Positions 8,918-19,211 are shown, numbered from the stretch's first letter. The stretch: 19,211 bases of DNA from Isohypsibius dastychi (GCA_034696485.1 JAQIWT010000492.1:1-19211), one strand, 5' to 3'. Notes: a model not told the origin generated them from the sequence alone. Made by a program: numbers and translations.

Positions 8918-9562
8918 CTTCACAAAATTTTGAAATAACTTCAGTGCCTCGTCCTTTTGTGATGTTTCATAGTTCAACAATAATGCGGATGAGTATAGTG
9001 AAAAAGCGAAATTAAGGAATGAATCACTAGTACATACGAACGAGCGATCAGGTTTTCATTCGTTGCGTTGTTGTGTTTTCTTTGTGACATCTGCATGTTG
9101 GGGTGTTGAGATAAATCACGGTCCCCCCCCCCCAACCCCCCAACTCAAGTACCATTTCAGACGCCATTGATTTCTTCCTTCAAGTGATTTTCGGATACAG
9201 TAAAAATGATAGTCCTTTTCTCCTGGAAAAAATTCTTGTGATCCTTCGCATTTGTGCTGTTCAAAACCATACTCTTGATGTTGCCCATGTTCTTTGAACG
9301 GGTTTCAGCTGGAAGATTGCGGAGTTTTGATTCTTCACGGCAGATAGATAACGGGAGCATAATCGACGTATGTAGACCGGACGTACGTTTGAGAATATCG
9401 CTTTGACATTTCCATTGATCAATGACGGTAAGCGTTGAAAATCGGGAACACAGATCTTTGGTGCCTAGCTGACGGACATTTCCCGTTTAAGTCGATTCGT
9501 ATTCGTGCGTTCCAAAAAAAGCCTGATCTGTAGTATTGTTGTGTTTCTAGATTTGGCTGAAA
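8918..9562. other. Divergent intergenic region between nischarin and TAF3
   Basis: 645 bp between two start codons on opposite strands, presumably containing both promoters and 5' UTRs. The striking element is the homopolymer C tract near 9123-9141. An open frame on the minus strand at 9157-9360 has no recognisable homology and is probably chance. No TATA-like or other core element could be assigned with confidence. Confidence 0.6.
9123..9141. repeat. C-rich homopolymer tract (C11-AA-C6)
   Basis: Eleven C residues at 9123-9133, two A, then six C at 9136-9141. The minus strand therefore carries G6-TT-G11, which contains enough three-G runs to form a G-quadruplex in principle. It lies about 205 bp upstream of the nischarin start codon and 420 bp upstream of TAF3. 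Long C runs are also prone to length errors in assembly. Confidence 0.85.
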
Positions 9563-12133
9563 ATGGTTTCCGACGATGCAGAACTTGATTCTGCTTTACC
9601 ATCTAAGGGATCGCCGAGCTTCAGGATGGAAGTTTTGAAAGCAGTCATTGCTCAGCAGTGTAAGGATGTGGGCTGGCATGCGGTGACGGAGAGCAGCTTG
9701 AATGCGCTTTCGGAAGTCCTGGACAGATATTTGAAGAAGATGTCCATGAAGCTAGCGGGATACGCGGAGCTAGGTAATACCAAATAATGAGCTTTCTCCT
9801 TGCAATTGTTACCTTAACTTGCTTGTTTTTTAGCTGGTCGGAACGAAGCTACAGTGGATGACTTCCGGTGCGCTTTTAGAGATCACGAGCCATCATCATC
9901 GCTGAAAGATCTCAGCAATTTCATCGTGAATTGCAAGACTTCATCTATGAATTTGGATATTTTGGCCACCCAGATGCCCGCCGGATCAGGCATTCAGGGA
10001 TATCCCTTTGCGCTGGAATCGAAACCCGAACTTGCCAACGATATCGACATTTCGGACGGAGTGATTTCACCTCATCCCGACTGGATGGACGATGATTTGA
10101 TTTTTCCACCTCTCGAAGATCCAACAAAGAAACGAACTTCCATCGATGCTGATACGCTTGTGGAGGAACGGGATAAAAAGACGGATGTACCCAACGTGGA
10201 AATAATTATTGCCGATGCTGATGAGGATGTTTCTCCCGTCGAGCCACCTCTTGGATGCATTGTCACTTCCTCGAAAACCCCCAGATCACCGTAAGTAACA
10301 TTCGGAACAGGATCTATCAACAGATTTTGCTTGATTTCCCTATAAAATTCGAAAACGTCCTTATTTACAAATTATTCGACTTTTCAGAACACAAGATGTC
10401 GTTGGTGCAGCTTGGCCTCGTCAGCTCTCGGCACTATCCGTGGTAGATGGTCAAGTTGTCGAGCGCCAACCGGCAAAATCTTGGTCTTCTCGTATCGTAA
10501 TGGAACCGATGAAGTTTCCAAAGCGCCCGATTGATCAGCATATGGACATTTCTTCTGGGAAACCGAAAAAGAAGAAACTCAAGGCCGTTCCTGAGGTCAA
10601 GAAAGTTGACCTACCACCGTTGTTTGAAATTCCACAAGTCACTCCGAGTAGAATTTCTTCCAAGAAATCAAAGAAATCGAAACTTCCGATTTCAACCAGT
10701 TCTGGTCCGTATTCGCCTACTCAGACGGTCGTCACTCCTACTCCTCCAACTGTGATTTCCGTCAAGGATGGCACCCCTCCTGACCGTAAAGAACCCGAAA
10801 ATCAGGCTGTCTATCAAGAGCCCTTGATGATAAAGATAAAGCCGCTGAAGATGCCCGCGATGTTTGGTATGGAGTCTCCAAGAAGTCCGATTGTGGAAAG
10901 TAAAGACAAATCATCTCGCAAAGAAGCCAAACGCTCGAAGAAAAGTGCCGAAAGGCACGTTGTTGATTCAGTCATGCCGCCGGAAAGCCGAATTCAGAAG
11001 AGCACGAAGCTTGATGACGCGATTGATTTTCTTCACACCAAAAAGCGTAAAACTGTGGATGCCGAACCGAATGTACTCCCATTCCTCAAGCAGACACCTG
11101 AACTACCCGTTAAGAAATCGAAAATTCACCACAATGAACAACCGCCTGGTTTCATGGATATTAGAGCAAGCGGAAGCGGTCGGAGTAGTGGCAAGTCTGG
11201 AAAATCTCATTCTTCTCATGGCAGCAGCAAATCGCATCAGTCGTCTCGTTCGACAGCAGATGTGCAAAAACCAGTAAAAATTAAAGAAGAAAGGAATGTC
11301 TACCCGGATATTCCGGTGCCTCGGTCTTTCATGGTGAGATTCGAAAAATCTTAAAATTGCCAGTGGTTTGACAAATCAGTTTCTAGGACATATCGGCTCG
11401 AGAACAGAAGCCAGTTGTCGCTTCTTTACCACCGCTACCGAAATTAACGTTGAAATTCGGAGGGAAAGACATCGTTTCAACGTAAGATTTGGGATTTGTT
11501 TTCAATTAAAATTGGAATAAATGTTCAACTTTATTTTGCAGTATGAAACATTCCGCCAGTCACCTTCCAGAGCAGTCTTATTCAATTATTCCGACTCCAT
11601 CGCACAGTCAACGCGCATTTCCGGACCATGTCAGACAACAGCAGCAACAGCTATCTTACTCCTCACAACATCCAGCTTCCCCTGCTCCGTTGGATTTGTC
11701 AATGGGTTCGCGGTCATCAAAGGCGGCGCATCGTGATTCTGGTTCACGTTCGTCATTTGTCATCAAAACCGAACCATCGAGCTCCAAGTCTAAAGCGCGT
11801 GCTCCGGCTTCGGAAAAGAAGAAGTCGGCGCCTGTGGTTCCTATCCGGCTGCCCACACCACCGCCTCCCACGCCACCTCCCGTGATATTGCAACCTCTTC
11901 CGAACGAGATCCCACCGGTTCCAGCTGATGCTCCTGAAAACTGGATTTGTCCAGAATGCGGCAAGATGGATGATGGGAGCGGGACGGAAATGGTTGCTTG
12001 CGATGATTGTGATTACTGGTACCATTATAACTGCGTCGGTCTACTTGCTGCACCGACTGTTGAAAACTGGTATTGCCCCAAGTGTCTCGACAAAAGAATG
12101 GCCAAAGCTAAGAAGAACAAGAAAAAACGGTGA
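9563..12133 (+). CDS. TAF3: TFIID subunit TAF3 (histone fold plus PHD finger)
   Basis: TAF3 pairs with TAF10 through a histone fold in TFIID and reads H3K4me3 at promoters through its PHD finger; Drosophila BIP2 is the orthologue. Exons: 9563-9773, 9834-10290, 10388-11333, 11387-11481, 11542-12133; 766 aa. The N-terminal bromodomain-associated histone fold covers about residues 20-100 (VLKAVIAQQCKDVGWHAV, LSEVLDRYLKKM) and continues across the first intron (TVDDFRCAF, LKDLSNFI). The middle is long, disordered, Lys/Ser/Pro-rich and highly charged, with many KKSKK-type runs that could serve as nuclear localisation signals. The C-terminal PHD finger (about 704-752) has the full Cys4-His-Cys3 set: CPEC, CDDC, HYNC, CPKC. 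The Met and Trp that line the trimethyl-lysine pocket are present (EMVACDDCDYWYH). A basic tail (KKNKKKR) ends the protein. The start ATG lies 19 codons before the fold. Divergent from nischarin and convergent with Nup93. Confidence 0.95.
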
Positions 12134-12189
12134 AACACACAATTTCTGTGTGTCCAGTCATCGTTCTGTTGTTGACAACTGTCTCGGCG

Positions 12190-12195
12190 TTTATT
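12190..12195 (-). promoter_or_regulatory. Candidate Nup93 polyadenylation signal
   Basis: TTTATT on the plus strand is AATAAA on the minus strand, 105 nt beyond the Nup93 stop codon (12300-12302). It lies only 57 nt after the stop codon of the convergent TAF3 gene, so Nup93 transcripts ending here would be antisense to the TAF3 3' UTR. No plus-strand AATAAA for TAF3 was found in the 166-bp gap. Confidence 0.5.
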
Positions 12196-12299
12196 ATTGT
12201 TTTCATTTATACATGTACATTTCGACAAAACTCTATCTAACCTCTTTGTATTATTCTTAAACGTATTATTTGTCAACCCAGAAAGTGGATAAAGTCACA

Positions 12300-15279
12300 T
12301 CAACATAATGTGGCTTCGAGTTTGACAAGGATATCAATCAAGTTAGGCAGCTGCTGAGAAGCTATCTTGTTCGCGAATTCCAGCAACGTTCGTAGTTGCT
12401 TCCGATACGTCGTTTGCACCTAACGAAAACAGCTGACGAGGGTTCCTAATCCAACCCGATGAACGAAATTATCTTACCTTCATCAGCTCGTCACTCAGTC
12501 TTGCTCCCGAGATCTTTTGCGTCATGGCATTCAACGGGAAGTTCATGTCCGTTCCTAGACGAGCATTCCTTATTCGTTCCTTCTCGACATTGTAGCTGGC
12601 GACAAGAGCTTGGGCGGTGAACAGGACGGTCACCGGGATGCACTCGCGAACTTCCGGTAGAAGGCTATCTTCATAACTGGCCAGCTGCAAGCCAATCAAA
12701 ATTATACAATCGAAAATAGTATCGTGCTATCTTGAACGTACCATCACAGAGACATCTTTAGAATGAAGTGGCACAACTTTGATGGAATCGATAACCTGAA
12801 GAGCACCACTGACATTCTGCTGATCGCACAAAGAGAAAAAGGTCATCAAGTCCAACGCGACGAAAAAGTTGAGAAGGACACCACTTTCATCGCCGGCGCG
12901 GTTACGGTACCTGGTGGAATAAGAAAATATCAATCAGGAGAAAATAACGTGGTTAATAAAAAAAAGGAACTTTTCACACACCTCTCTGCATAACTCGTGG
13001 CGAGTTTCAACAGCTTTTTCCTTTCTTGTGGAGTGGACGAAAGTGTGATATTGTCGACGACCTCAAGCAGTAATGATCGGAATAGATGTTCAACATCTCC
13101 GATCATCTCAAAAAGAGCCAGACCTTCTTCAAGCCTCCCATCTTGAACGAGATCGTGAGCCACAGCAGTGACAATATCCGACGGCTTTTGCACAAACCGA
13201 TGAATTAATCCTTTCTGAATGAAGCTACCCGCAGTCCGACTGAATTCGCCAAATAAAAGTTCAAGGTCAATGCCATCCTTCGCCAGTTTGTAAACGCAGA
13301 AGGAGAAGAGATTCGCAAATTCGTGACCATTTGCAGACGAACGGACTGGGGGAGTGTTATTGAGGCGATAAAAATATTCCATAGCAGCTTTGGTATCCGA
13401 ACGCCGGAATCCGTTGGCATAAATCTGGATCACAGAGATAAAATTCAGAGCCGGTGTTTCCCCATCTTCCGAAATCAAATGTATTCCATTTTCCGGTGGA
13501 TCGACAACGCGGAGTAAGCCCAACTGCTCCAAAGCAAGAGCCATGTGAATACTGTGACTTCGGTATTTCAGGTTCAGGAAAAGTCGCTCAACAGCTCGTT
13601 CAAATTGAGCTGTCAATACAAATGCCGAATATGCTTCCACATCGTCAGTTTTCCCAGGCGGAAATCTCGACTTGACCATATTCTGCAACGTCGCCAGTGT
13701 CATAGATTCGCCAACCTGAGCGAGCTTGATCCAAAGCCAATCCTCCACTGTTTGTGTGAGAGCAGCGAAATCCCGATCAGGCTCAGCACGGGATAGAATG
13801 GTCAATACAAGCTGTTTGTACATGTCGTCTCCGGAATATCCAGAGATGGATGTGCGAAGCTCCAATTCCGACGCCGGAAGTAGACTTCCCTTATTTTTCT
13901 CGTATTCGACGAAAAACCGGATATATTCTTGGGTCGCTTCACCTCCATCAGTACAGAATTTTATGGCAGACCGCAGTACTCCAAGTCGCATGGAATAATA
14001 TATTAAAGCCCAGATAGGCAGGCCATGTAGTTTCACTCCTTCCGGTTCAGCTTTGACACGGCTAATACCCAGCTGATGGCGGCAGCAAGCGACAACTATA
14101 TCGGAATTTCCAGAATCTCGGGCTGAGCGGTCGACAGCCACATTCCGGACCCGATTAGCCGTGTGAAACCACAATAACTGTTCTAGATACTTCCGGGCGT
14201 TTCTGATGAATTCTTCATGGAAAGCTTCCGAGTTCCGGTACTGAGTGGCTGTCTCAGAAGAATGAACGCGGTTGTTGTCCCGGGCTCCATTTGGGATCAC
14301 ACTGTCGAGCAACTGCCACAAACGAAGGACGCTTTTGTCAAAAGAAGTCCCCAAGGCAGCCAAACACCGTTTGAGCAAACTTTTCGCCCGAGGCCGGCAG
14401 TTGATCAGATCATCGTTATATTCTCGCATCTGCAAAAAGGCAAGATTCTATAACGGAATATAAGCCTAAACAGGAGCACTAACCACTTGATAAAGAATAA
14501 CTTCCTCGCTACCCAATATGTAGTTTCCGGATGAGATCTGCGAAGTTTTCGCCAGTTCATTAGATTCGTGACGGGAGCGGAAAGCCGTCCATAAACCGGA
14601 GCCGCCGGTGGCAGAGTAATTCATCAATGCATTCTCTTTGAACTTTTCCCACTCTAGGTCGGCTGAATCAAAAGCCGTATGTCTCTGGACTTCAGCGCGA
14701 AATGATTTCTCCGAATCCAAAAGAGCAATGTGGCACTCTTGGTGTTTATTGCTCAAGAAATCCTGTAACAAAACAACACAGTCAACATGCAGACAGATTC
14801 CAGTTCAACTCGGGTGTATGAGGACTGATGCGCAAAACATTTCCTGGCTCCAACGTGGTGTAAATTATTAACGAGTACATAACTAAAAACTGATCGTGGT
14901 GTAAACTGTCTACCTGGATATTTTGGGGATTTTGCTCAGACCCCAATGTCGCAAAAGTTCCCTCTAACTGACGCGTGCTTTCAATGTGATTGGTCCGGTA
15001 CGTGCTCCCTTGAAATGGTTCCTGATATGCGGCTCGGCTGGCGGGATCTAGATAGCCAGCTGCAAACCAGAGTGTGAGAAAATTCAAGACCGATATTTAT
15101 TCGTGAATTGTTAAAAGCGTGCAATACGTCCACACACCTTCAGGCAGCTCCTGGATTGTTTCAGACAGAATAGGATTAAGCGACGAAAAGGATGTGGATC
15201 CACTATGTGGTCCAAACGAGCTCTGTTGACCAGAATTTTTTTGGTGATTCCAATTTGAAGCGAAAAAGGACGCCATCAT
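12300..15279 (-). CDS. Nup93: Nuclear pore complex protein Nup93
   Basis: Linker nucleoporin of the inner ring (Nic96 family) that joins Nup205/Nup188 and the Nup62 complex and is needed for pore assembly. Exons in transcript order: 15138-15279, 14914-15059, 14484-14762, 12982-14429, 12742-12910, 12478-12684, 12300-12419; 836 aa against about 819 in human. Family landmarks: NIQDFLSNK with DLEWEKFKEN in the region after the N-terminal coiled coil; LPIWALIYYSMRLGVL; YKQLVLTILSRAEPD; VEDWLWIKLAQV; AFVLTAQFERAVERLF; ALEQLGLLRV; AMEYFYRLN; YAERYRNRAG, formed across a splice; and LDLMTFF. The protein is mostly alpha-helical. The N-terminal ~90 residues are Ser/Gly/Gln-rich and do not resemble the vertebrate coiled coil. 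The start is a double ATG; a pyrimidine-AG acceptor (TCTATTTTAG) lies directly before it, so a 5' UTR intron or an alternative upstream exon is possible. One exon of 1448 nt carries 58% of the coding sequence. Confidence 0.93.
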
Positions 15280-16091
15280 CTAAAATAGAAGAAATCATCA
15301 GCCACAACTCTATGATCTCGCGCCAGTCCAACAGCTCGTTCAAGGACGACATGGAAAACATTTTTGAACATGGAAGTATGAGCACACAACGTGTCTGATT
15401 TTTCGGATAGAAAATACAAACGTACCGGCGGGAAAACACGGAACAGAAAAACAAATCTTCTTGAAGCTGGTCAACACTGACTCTCCGACTACAGAAACTG
15501 ATCTACCGTTGAAACATATTAAACATCCGATGAATGTCAAATAAACTCTCAGTTGCAGAACCAAAAACCCAGCAGTTCAAAACTGGACAAAATCAAGATT
15601 CTTCCAAACGAAATCCGACTCGGTTCATTTGAAGTGAACTTGTGAGTTGTGACTGTTTCAAACCACAAATCTTTCTACCGGCAGAGTAGCATCGCTACTC
15701 GTATAGTAGCGTGCATCCAGTTCAAGTTACCATATGGTAGCCTGTCTAACTCACCGAAAGTGCTGAAAACGATTTGACGTCTCCTACCTGCCTTTATGTT
15801 TTGTTCATCTTATTGAAGATTTATTTTACGAAACCATTTTAAGCAAACAGGACAGATTTTCGATTTCAGCAATTGAAAAAGCAGATTTTTCATTTTTAGT
15901 CAAAAATTAATCCGTTTCTATCGCCCAAGAATGGTTTTCCGAAACGCTCACGGAAACTTTATGGGAAGGCTCATAACGTTATCACATTGATTTGGTCAGT
16001 TTCAGATTATGGGAATCATCAGTCGCCTCGAGGCCAATAAAACTGGAACAAATTACAAAAAATAAAATAAAAACAATAGCCAAATCCTGAA
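15280..16091. other. Intergenic region between Nup93 and TBC1D13
   Basis: About 0.8 kb upstream of Nup93 and downstream of TBC1D13, both on the minus strand. It should hold the Nup93 promoter and the TBC1D13 3' UTR. A minus-strand AATAAA (15820-15825) could end TBC1D13. Two small symmetric elements occur: GAGTAGC-ATC-GCTACTC at 15684-15700 and the 12-bp palindrome TACCATATGGTA at 15728-15739. An open frame at 15203-15454 on the minus strand overlaps Nup93 exon 1 in another frame and adds no conserved sequence. Confidence 0.55.
15820..15825 (-). promoter_or_regulatory. Candidate TBC1D13 polyadenylation signal
   Basis: TTTATT on the plus strand, AATAAA on the minus strand, 267 nt past the TBC1D13 stop codon. 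It is the nearest canonical hexamer noticed downstream. The flanking AT-rich sequence means it could be chance. Confidence 0.35.
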
Positions 16092-17932
16092 TCATCGTTT
16101 AGACGCCCGAAATGACCGCAGCTGATCAGCCTTTTGCAAAATCCGATGAACATCCGAACTGGGGTAATTCTGAAGCAATTTCATAGAAGTTGCAAAATCG
16201 CCTTCCAAAATCTGATCGCGGATTAACCTGCGAGGGAAACAACCTCAAACCAACTCCGTCGCCCGAGAACGTTCGGGAAAAAATATCCTTACACGAGCAT
16301 AGCGCAACAAATGTCCAGCAGAAAATCAAATCTATCTGGATCGGCGAACATCCCGTCCCACAGCCGGAGCACCTGAAACAAATATAAATTCCTTGACCCA
16401 GCTCAAGAATTTATGTGATAGAATGTCTTCACCTCGGGTAAAGCAAATTCTTGACTCAACAAAAGAGTGAGCCATCTAAAGCTGTAATATTGCGGCTTAA
16501 TATCCAGCTCTTCTAGTCTTGACCAAAGTACGTGGTCAACCGATTTCAGCTGCTCCATCAAACGGTTCATCGAACTGACTGCAGAGATGATGGTACTAAC
16601 AATCAATAAGCCGGCATTTATTTAACAAAATATAATCGAACCTATTCCGCTAGATGAATCATCGAGATGCTTGATAAATCTGTCTCGAATCTCCGCCATG
16701 ATATTCGTAAAGCAGAAGAAGGTATCAACTTCAGCATGCACTAAACAAATTCTCGGAGTGAATTTGGAAAACAAACCAAAAACCGACTTACTTCTACCGT
16801 CTTCATCTTTATCGTGAGTGAATGTATAATAAATAGGCCCAACAATCTCGTTCATTCCCTGAACATAACTTTGGCCGGGATTCAGTTTCGCATATATAAA
16901 TAATATTCTCTCGACAACTTCCCAGTGGGCTTCCTCCGTGGCAGACAGATTTTCGTACTCGGTACGCTTTCTCCCACTTCCGGCTATATTCCATCCACCT
17001 GATCGGTTCTTCACAATCGACGTGGATTTGAGCAATGTCCGATCAATACGTTTGCGCAAGTATTCTGCTGCAGTGATTTCTTTCTGAGGCATTTTGAACG
17101 GGAAATCCGTTGGCCGTTGAAAGAAGAACATATCCGGGTAAAGTCGCCTAAACGAGAAATCAGTCAACTCTCCGAGAATTAACCTCGCAGACCGAAAAAT
17201 GGCATTTTTTACCGAGCATCTTTATCAATTTGCGCAAGAACTTCGTTGTCTTTAAAATAATTCCCCCATGTGCTTTGAGGACTGAAGCTAAGTGGCTGCA
17301 ACATAATAACGAAAATAGATGTCGAGAAAGCAAAATATAATGTTTAATGAACTGAAAAGCATACATGGTCATTTGTAGTTATATCCTCCCTTTGTCCATC
17401 GTCGCATTCAGCATTCTTATCTCCCGGATAGATAATCATCTCTTCGACCCATTGACGGTATGATTGCCTGAAACGTACAGTATCTCTCAAGTTCAAACCA
17501 GGTACAAGTACAAGTAAACGCATTTGATATTCCTCTGTGAATTACACCAGTTACTCAACGAAATCTCTCCCTCACCTTTGACGAGACAATATGGAATCCC
17601 ATAAAGAGCGCTTTGCTGGGAGATAGTGGAGCAAGATCTGATCAAAAACAGAAAATATTGAGGAGGAGGAAACCTCAATCCTACGACAAACTTCGTACTT
17701 TCCAGCATTTTGGTCGGAATTCATTTTCGTCTGGAAATCCTAAACACGCTCTACATTGTCATCTCGTTTTTTCCCAGGACTTCAGAACAATTTGAAATGC
17801 GTGGTGGCATATTCTTGCTACTTACTGTAGCTTACCCTGGGAGCAGAATGAGGCAAGTTTATCAACGTCAATAACGTCGTTTTCCAGAAGACCCCTCAGC
17901 TGATCCTGTCGACTTGCAGGTTTTTCTGACAT
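16092..17932 (-). CDS. TBC1D13: TBC1 domain family member 13, Rab GTPase-activating protein
   Basis: TBC-domain GAP; mammalian TBC1D13 acts on Rab35 and influences GLUT4 trafficking. Exons in transcript order: 17836-17932, 17699-17739, 17576-17637, 17365-17467, 17213-17295, 16792-17147, 16642-16740, 16433-16578, 16293-16372, 16092-16227; 1203 nt, 400 aa, the same length as the human protein. The TBC domain fills most of it. Block A has KCWKILLHYLP. The arginine finger lies in IDKDARR, which fits IxxDxxR, before LYPDMFFFQRP. The glutamine finger is in SYVQGMNEIVGP. Further landmarks are AHWEVVERILFIYAKLNPG, EVDTFFCFTNIMAEIRD, FRWLTLLLSQEF and VLRLWDGMFADPDRFDFLL. Both catalytic residues are present, so it should be an active GAP. 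The start ATG (MSEKPASRQDQL) gives the family-typical short N-terminus. All ten exons keep phase. Confidence 0.95.
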
Positions 17933-18292
17933 AATTGCACAGGGAGTAATAACTCAACTCAAAAACTGGTGCCGTTATGGCAGTAAATGAACAACGTGAA
18001 GAACTGCAGAAACGAAAACACACACAGATGATTCTGTTTACGTTTCATGTTCAAGGGTCCATGTCACTCACAAGTCAGCCCAGCGCCCCCTGGATACTGA
18101 GTAGCTGGGTGGTGTTCCGTGAATTCAGTTAATTTGGCTTGTTTTAGAACCGATGCGATCGAGAGCTTCACGTTGTATTTTAATTACATCTTTGGATTGC
18201 AGAAAATATCTTGGGCACTGACCCATGAGAAGACACATTTCGGTAAAAATCAACAATGGTGACCTTTCTAGTCAAGATATGTTTGCCAGGTT
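17933..18292. other. Intergenic region between TBC1D13 and the FNDC-like gene
   Basis: 360 bp upstream of the TBC1D13 start codon and downstream of the FNDC-like stop, both genes on the minus strand. It presumably holds the TBC1D13 promoter and part of the FNDC-like 3' UTR. No open frame, repeat or canonical polyadenylation hexamer stands out. Confidence 0.55.
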
Positions 18293-19211
18293 CTAAACGC
18301 TGACTGGAGACTGAATTCCATTATCGTGGTTGGAAGACGCTTCCGTCAGTTCGATGCGAACGTCATGGGAATGTCTATGAAGAGTTTGACGAATTCCGAG
18401 AAAGAAAGGTCGTTCCCTGGCAGGCGACGTCAGGAACGGGAAGTCCAAGTTCCGCGTCGATGCAGCCGATATACTGAATCGCGCCGCTGCACTTGGAATA
18501 ATGCTTTTCCGCGGTCCATTACTACATGAGATTGCTGCCGATACAACCTGGTTCCGCAAAGCAAATGCTTTGTCATACTTCATTAAAAAATGGTCTGCAA
18601 ATAAAAAATGGCCAACTGGAAACATTTTCTTTCTGGAAAAAATTGGTCTTACAGTCAAAATATCGTGGTTCTATAACGCGAATTTTCGCCCATTTGGTAA
18701 AGAACCAAAATACAATCGCAATCCACGTGATTATGATGAGAGAAACAACTATGATCTCGTCCGTGTGGGATTGTGGTTCATCTTCGTAAGGATTCAGAAG
18801 CCAGGAAACTGGTGTGGTATTTGCAGCTGAAAAAAAATATAATACAATATCAATCAATATTGTGTTATATGATATCGATTAATGGGAATCTACAGGATAC
18901 AAAAAAACTGTACAAATTGTCCTGAGCAATATTTGCGAAGGCAATGAACCGTGTATCGAAATTCCCTTCGAATTCGGGCAAAAAAATAATCGATTCTAAA
19001 CATATTTTCCAGATTTATTCTGAGTTCAGTTTTCTACTGAATAAATCAATGCATTTCTTATTCTAAATATTCTTTTGTTGAGTCTCATTGCTTTACCGGC
19101 CGGATGAACGGGTGATTCTAGATAAAAGCTTCTTGGCTCGCTCTTTCCTCCAAATACTCCATTTTGGTTGCCATTCTGGAGCGTGACATTATAGTCCACA
19201 TTTTGCATGAG
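18293..19211 (-). CDS. Fibronectin-III single-pass membrane protein, FNDC4/FNDC5-like (partial, 3' end)
   Basis: Only the C-terminal part is in the window; the gene continues past 19211. Proposed exons in transcript order: 19097-19211 (partial), 18653-18826, 18293-18486, which keep frame across introns of 270 and 166 bp. The first piece reads YNVTLQNGNQNGVFGGKSEP, which looks like the last strands of a fibronectin type III domain (G-x-x-G-x-SEP). Exon 2 has a linker, then acidic TDE followed by a hydrophobic span, IIVVSLIIITWIAIVFWFF, then the basic juxtamembrane KWAKIRVIEP. That order (Fn3, linker, Trp-containing membrane helix, short basic stretch ending in EP) matches FNDC4/FNDC5. The cytoplasmic tail of about 70 residues is Ser/Arg/His-rich and ends SPVSV. 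The 18653 donor is a good GTAAGA and the 18826 acceptor has a strong T tract. The 18486 acceptor is weaker; without that splice the protein would end after a shorter tail at about 18573. Confidence 0.55.

Noticed and set aside
9157-9360. 67-codon minus-strand open frame between nischarin and TAF3
   Set aside because: No homology and a composition like the spacer around it; nischarin already has a well-supported start codon downstream of it.
10864-11277. 137-codon plus-strand open frame inside TAF3
   Set aside because: It is a second frame within the 946-nt TAF3 exon; the main frame continues cleanly into the conserved C-terminal part.
12763-12993. 76-codon plus-strand open frame
   Set aside because: Antisense to a Nup93 exon that joins in phase to conserved sequence on both sides.
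15684-15739. Inverted repeat GAGTAGC/GCTACTC and palindrome TACCATATGGTA
   Set aside because: Short symmetric elements of this size occur by chance; no terminal repeats or target-site duplication suggest a transposon.

Overview
This window is nuclear DNA of an invertebrate animal with a compact, intron-rich genome. It holds seven complete, spliced, conserved protein-coding genes and the 3' part of an eighth. I rebuilt 46 introns inside the seven complete genes. All are GT-AG, and 40 of them are 51-79 bp long (the longest is 225 bp). Every exon junction keeps the reading frame. Short introns, alternating gene strands and small intergenic gaps suggest a Daphnia-like branchiopod crustacean or another compact-genome arthropod. 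The organism call is inference; the gene identities rest on family motifs visible in the translated exons.

Layout from left to right. 1-699: presumed 3' flank of SORD, no gene seen. 700-2779 (-): sorbitol dehydrogenase, 15 coding exons, 353 aa. 2780-4301: about 1.5 kb with no supportable gene. 4302-5411 (-): ATP23 mitochondrial metalloprotease/chaperone, 5 exons, 268 aa. 5412-6325: divergent intergenic region with short repeats. 6326-6858 (+): mitochondrial ribosomal protein S18A/mL66, 2 exons, 155 aa. 7008-8917 (-): a short nischarin (PX domain plus leucine-rich repeats), 9 exons, 477 aa. 8918-9562: divergent intergenic region with a C/G homopolymer tract. 9563-12133 (+): TAF3 subunit of TFIID (histone fold plus PHD finger), 5 exons, 766 aa. 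12300-15279 (-): nucleoporin Nup93, 7 exons, 836 aa. 15280-16091: intergenic. 16092-17932 (-): TBC1D13-type Rab GAP, 10 exons, 400 aa. 17933-18292: intergenic. 18293-19211 (-): 3' exons of a fibronectin-III, single-pass membrane protein resembling FNDC4/FNDC5, running off the right edge.

The genes do not form a pathway or operon. They are housekeeping genes of polyol metabolism, mitochondrial inner-membrane biogenesis, mitochondrial translation, endosomal/cytoskeletal signalling, basal transcription, nuclear pore structure and Rab GTPase control. The notable arrangements are two head-to-head pairs (ATP23/mL66, both mitochondrial, and nischarin/TAF3) and two tail-to-tail pairs (mL66/nischarin and TAF3/Nup93) separated by only 149 and 166 bp between stop codons. 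The most unusual structural feature is SORD, cut into 15 exons including internal exons of 16 and 20 nt. I found no mobile element, CRISPR array, RNA gene or novel multi-gene system.
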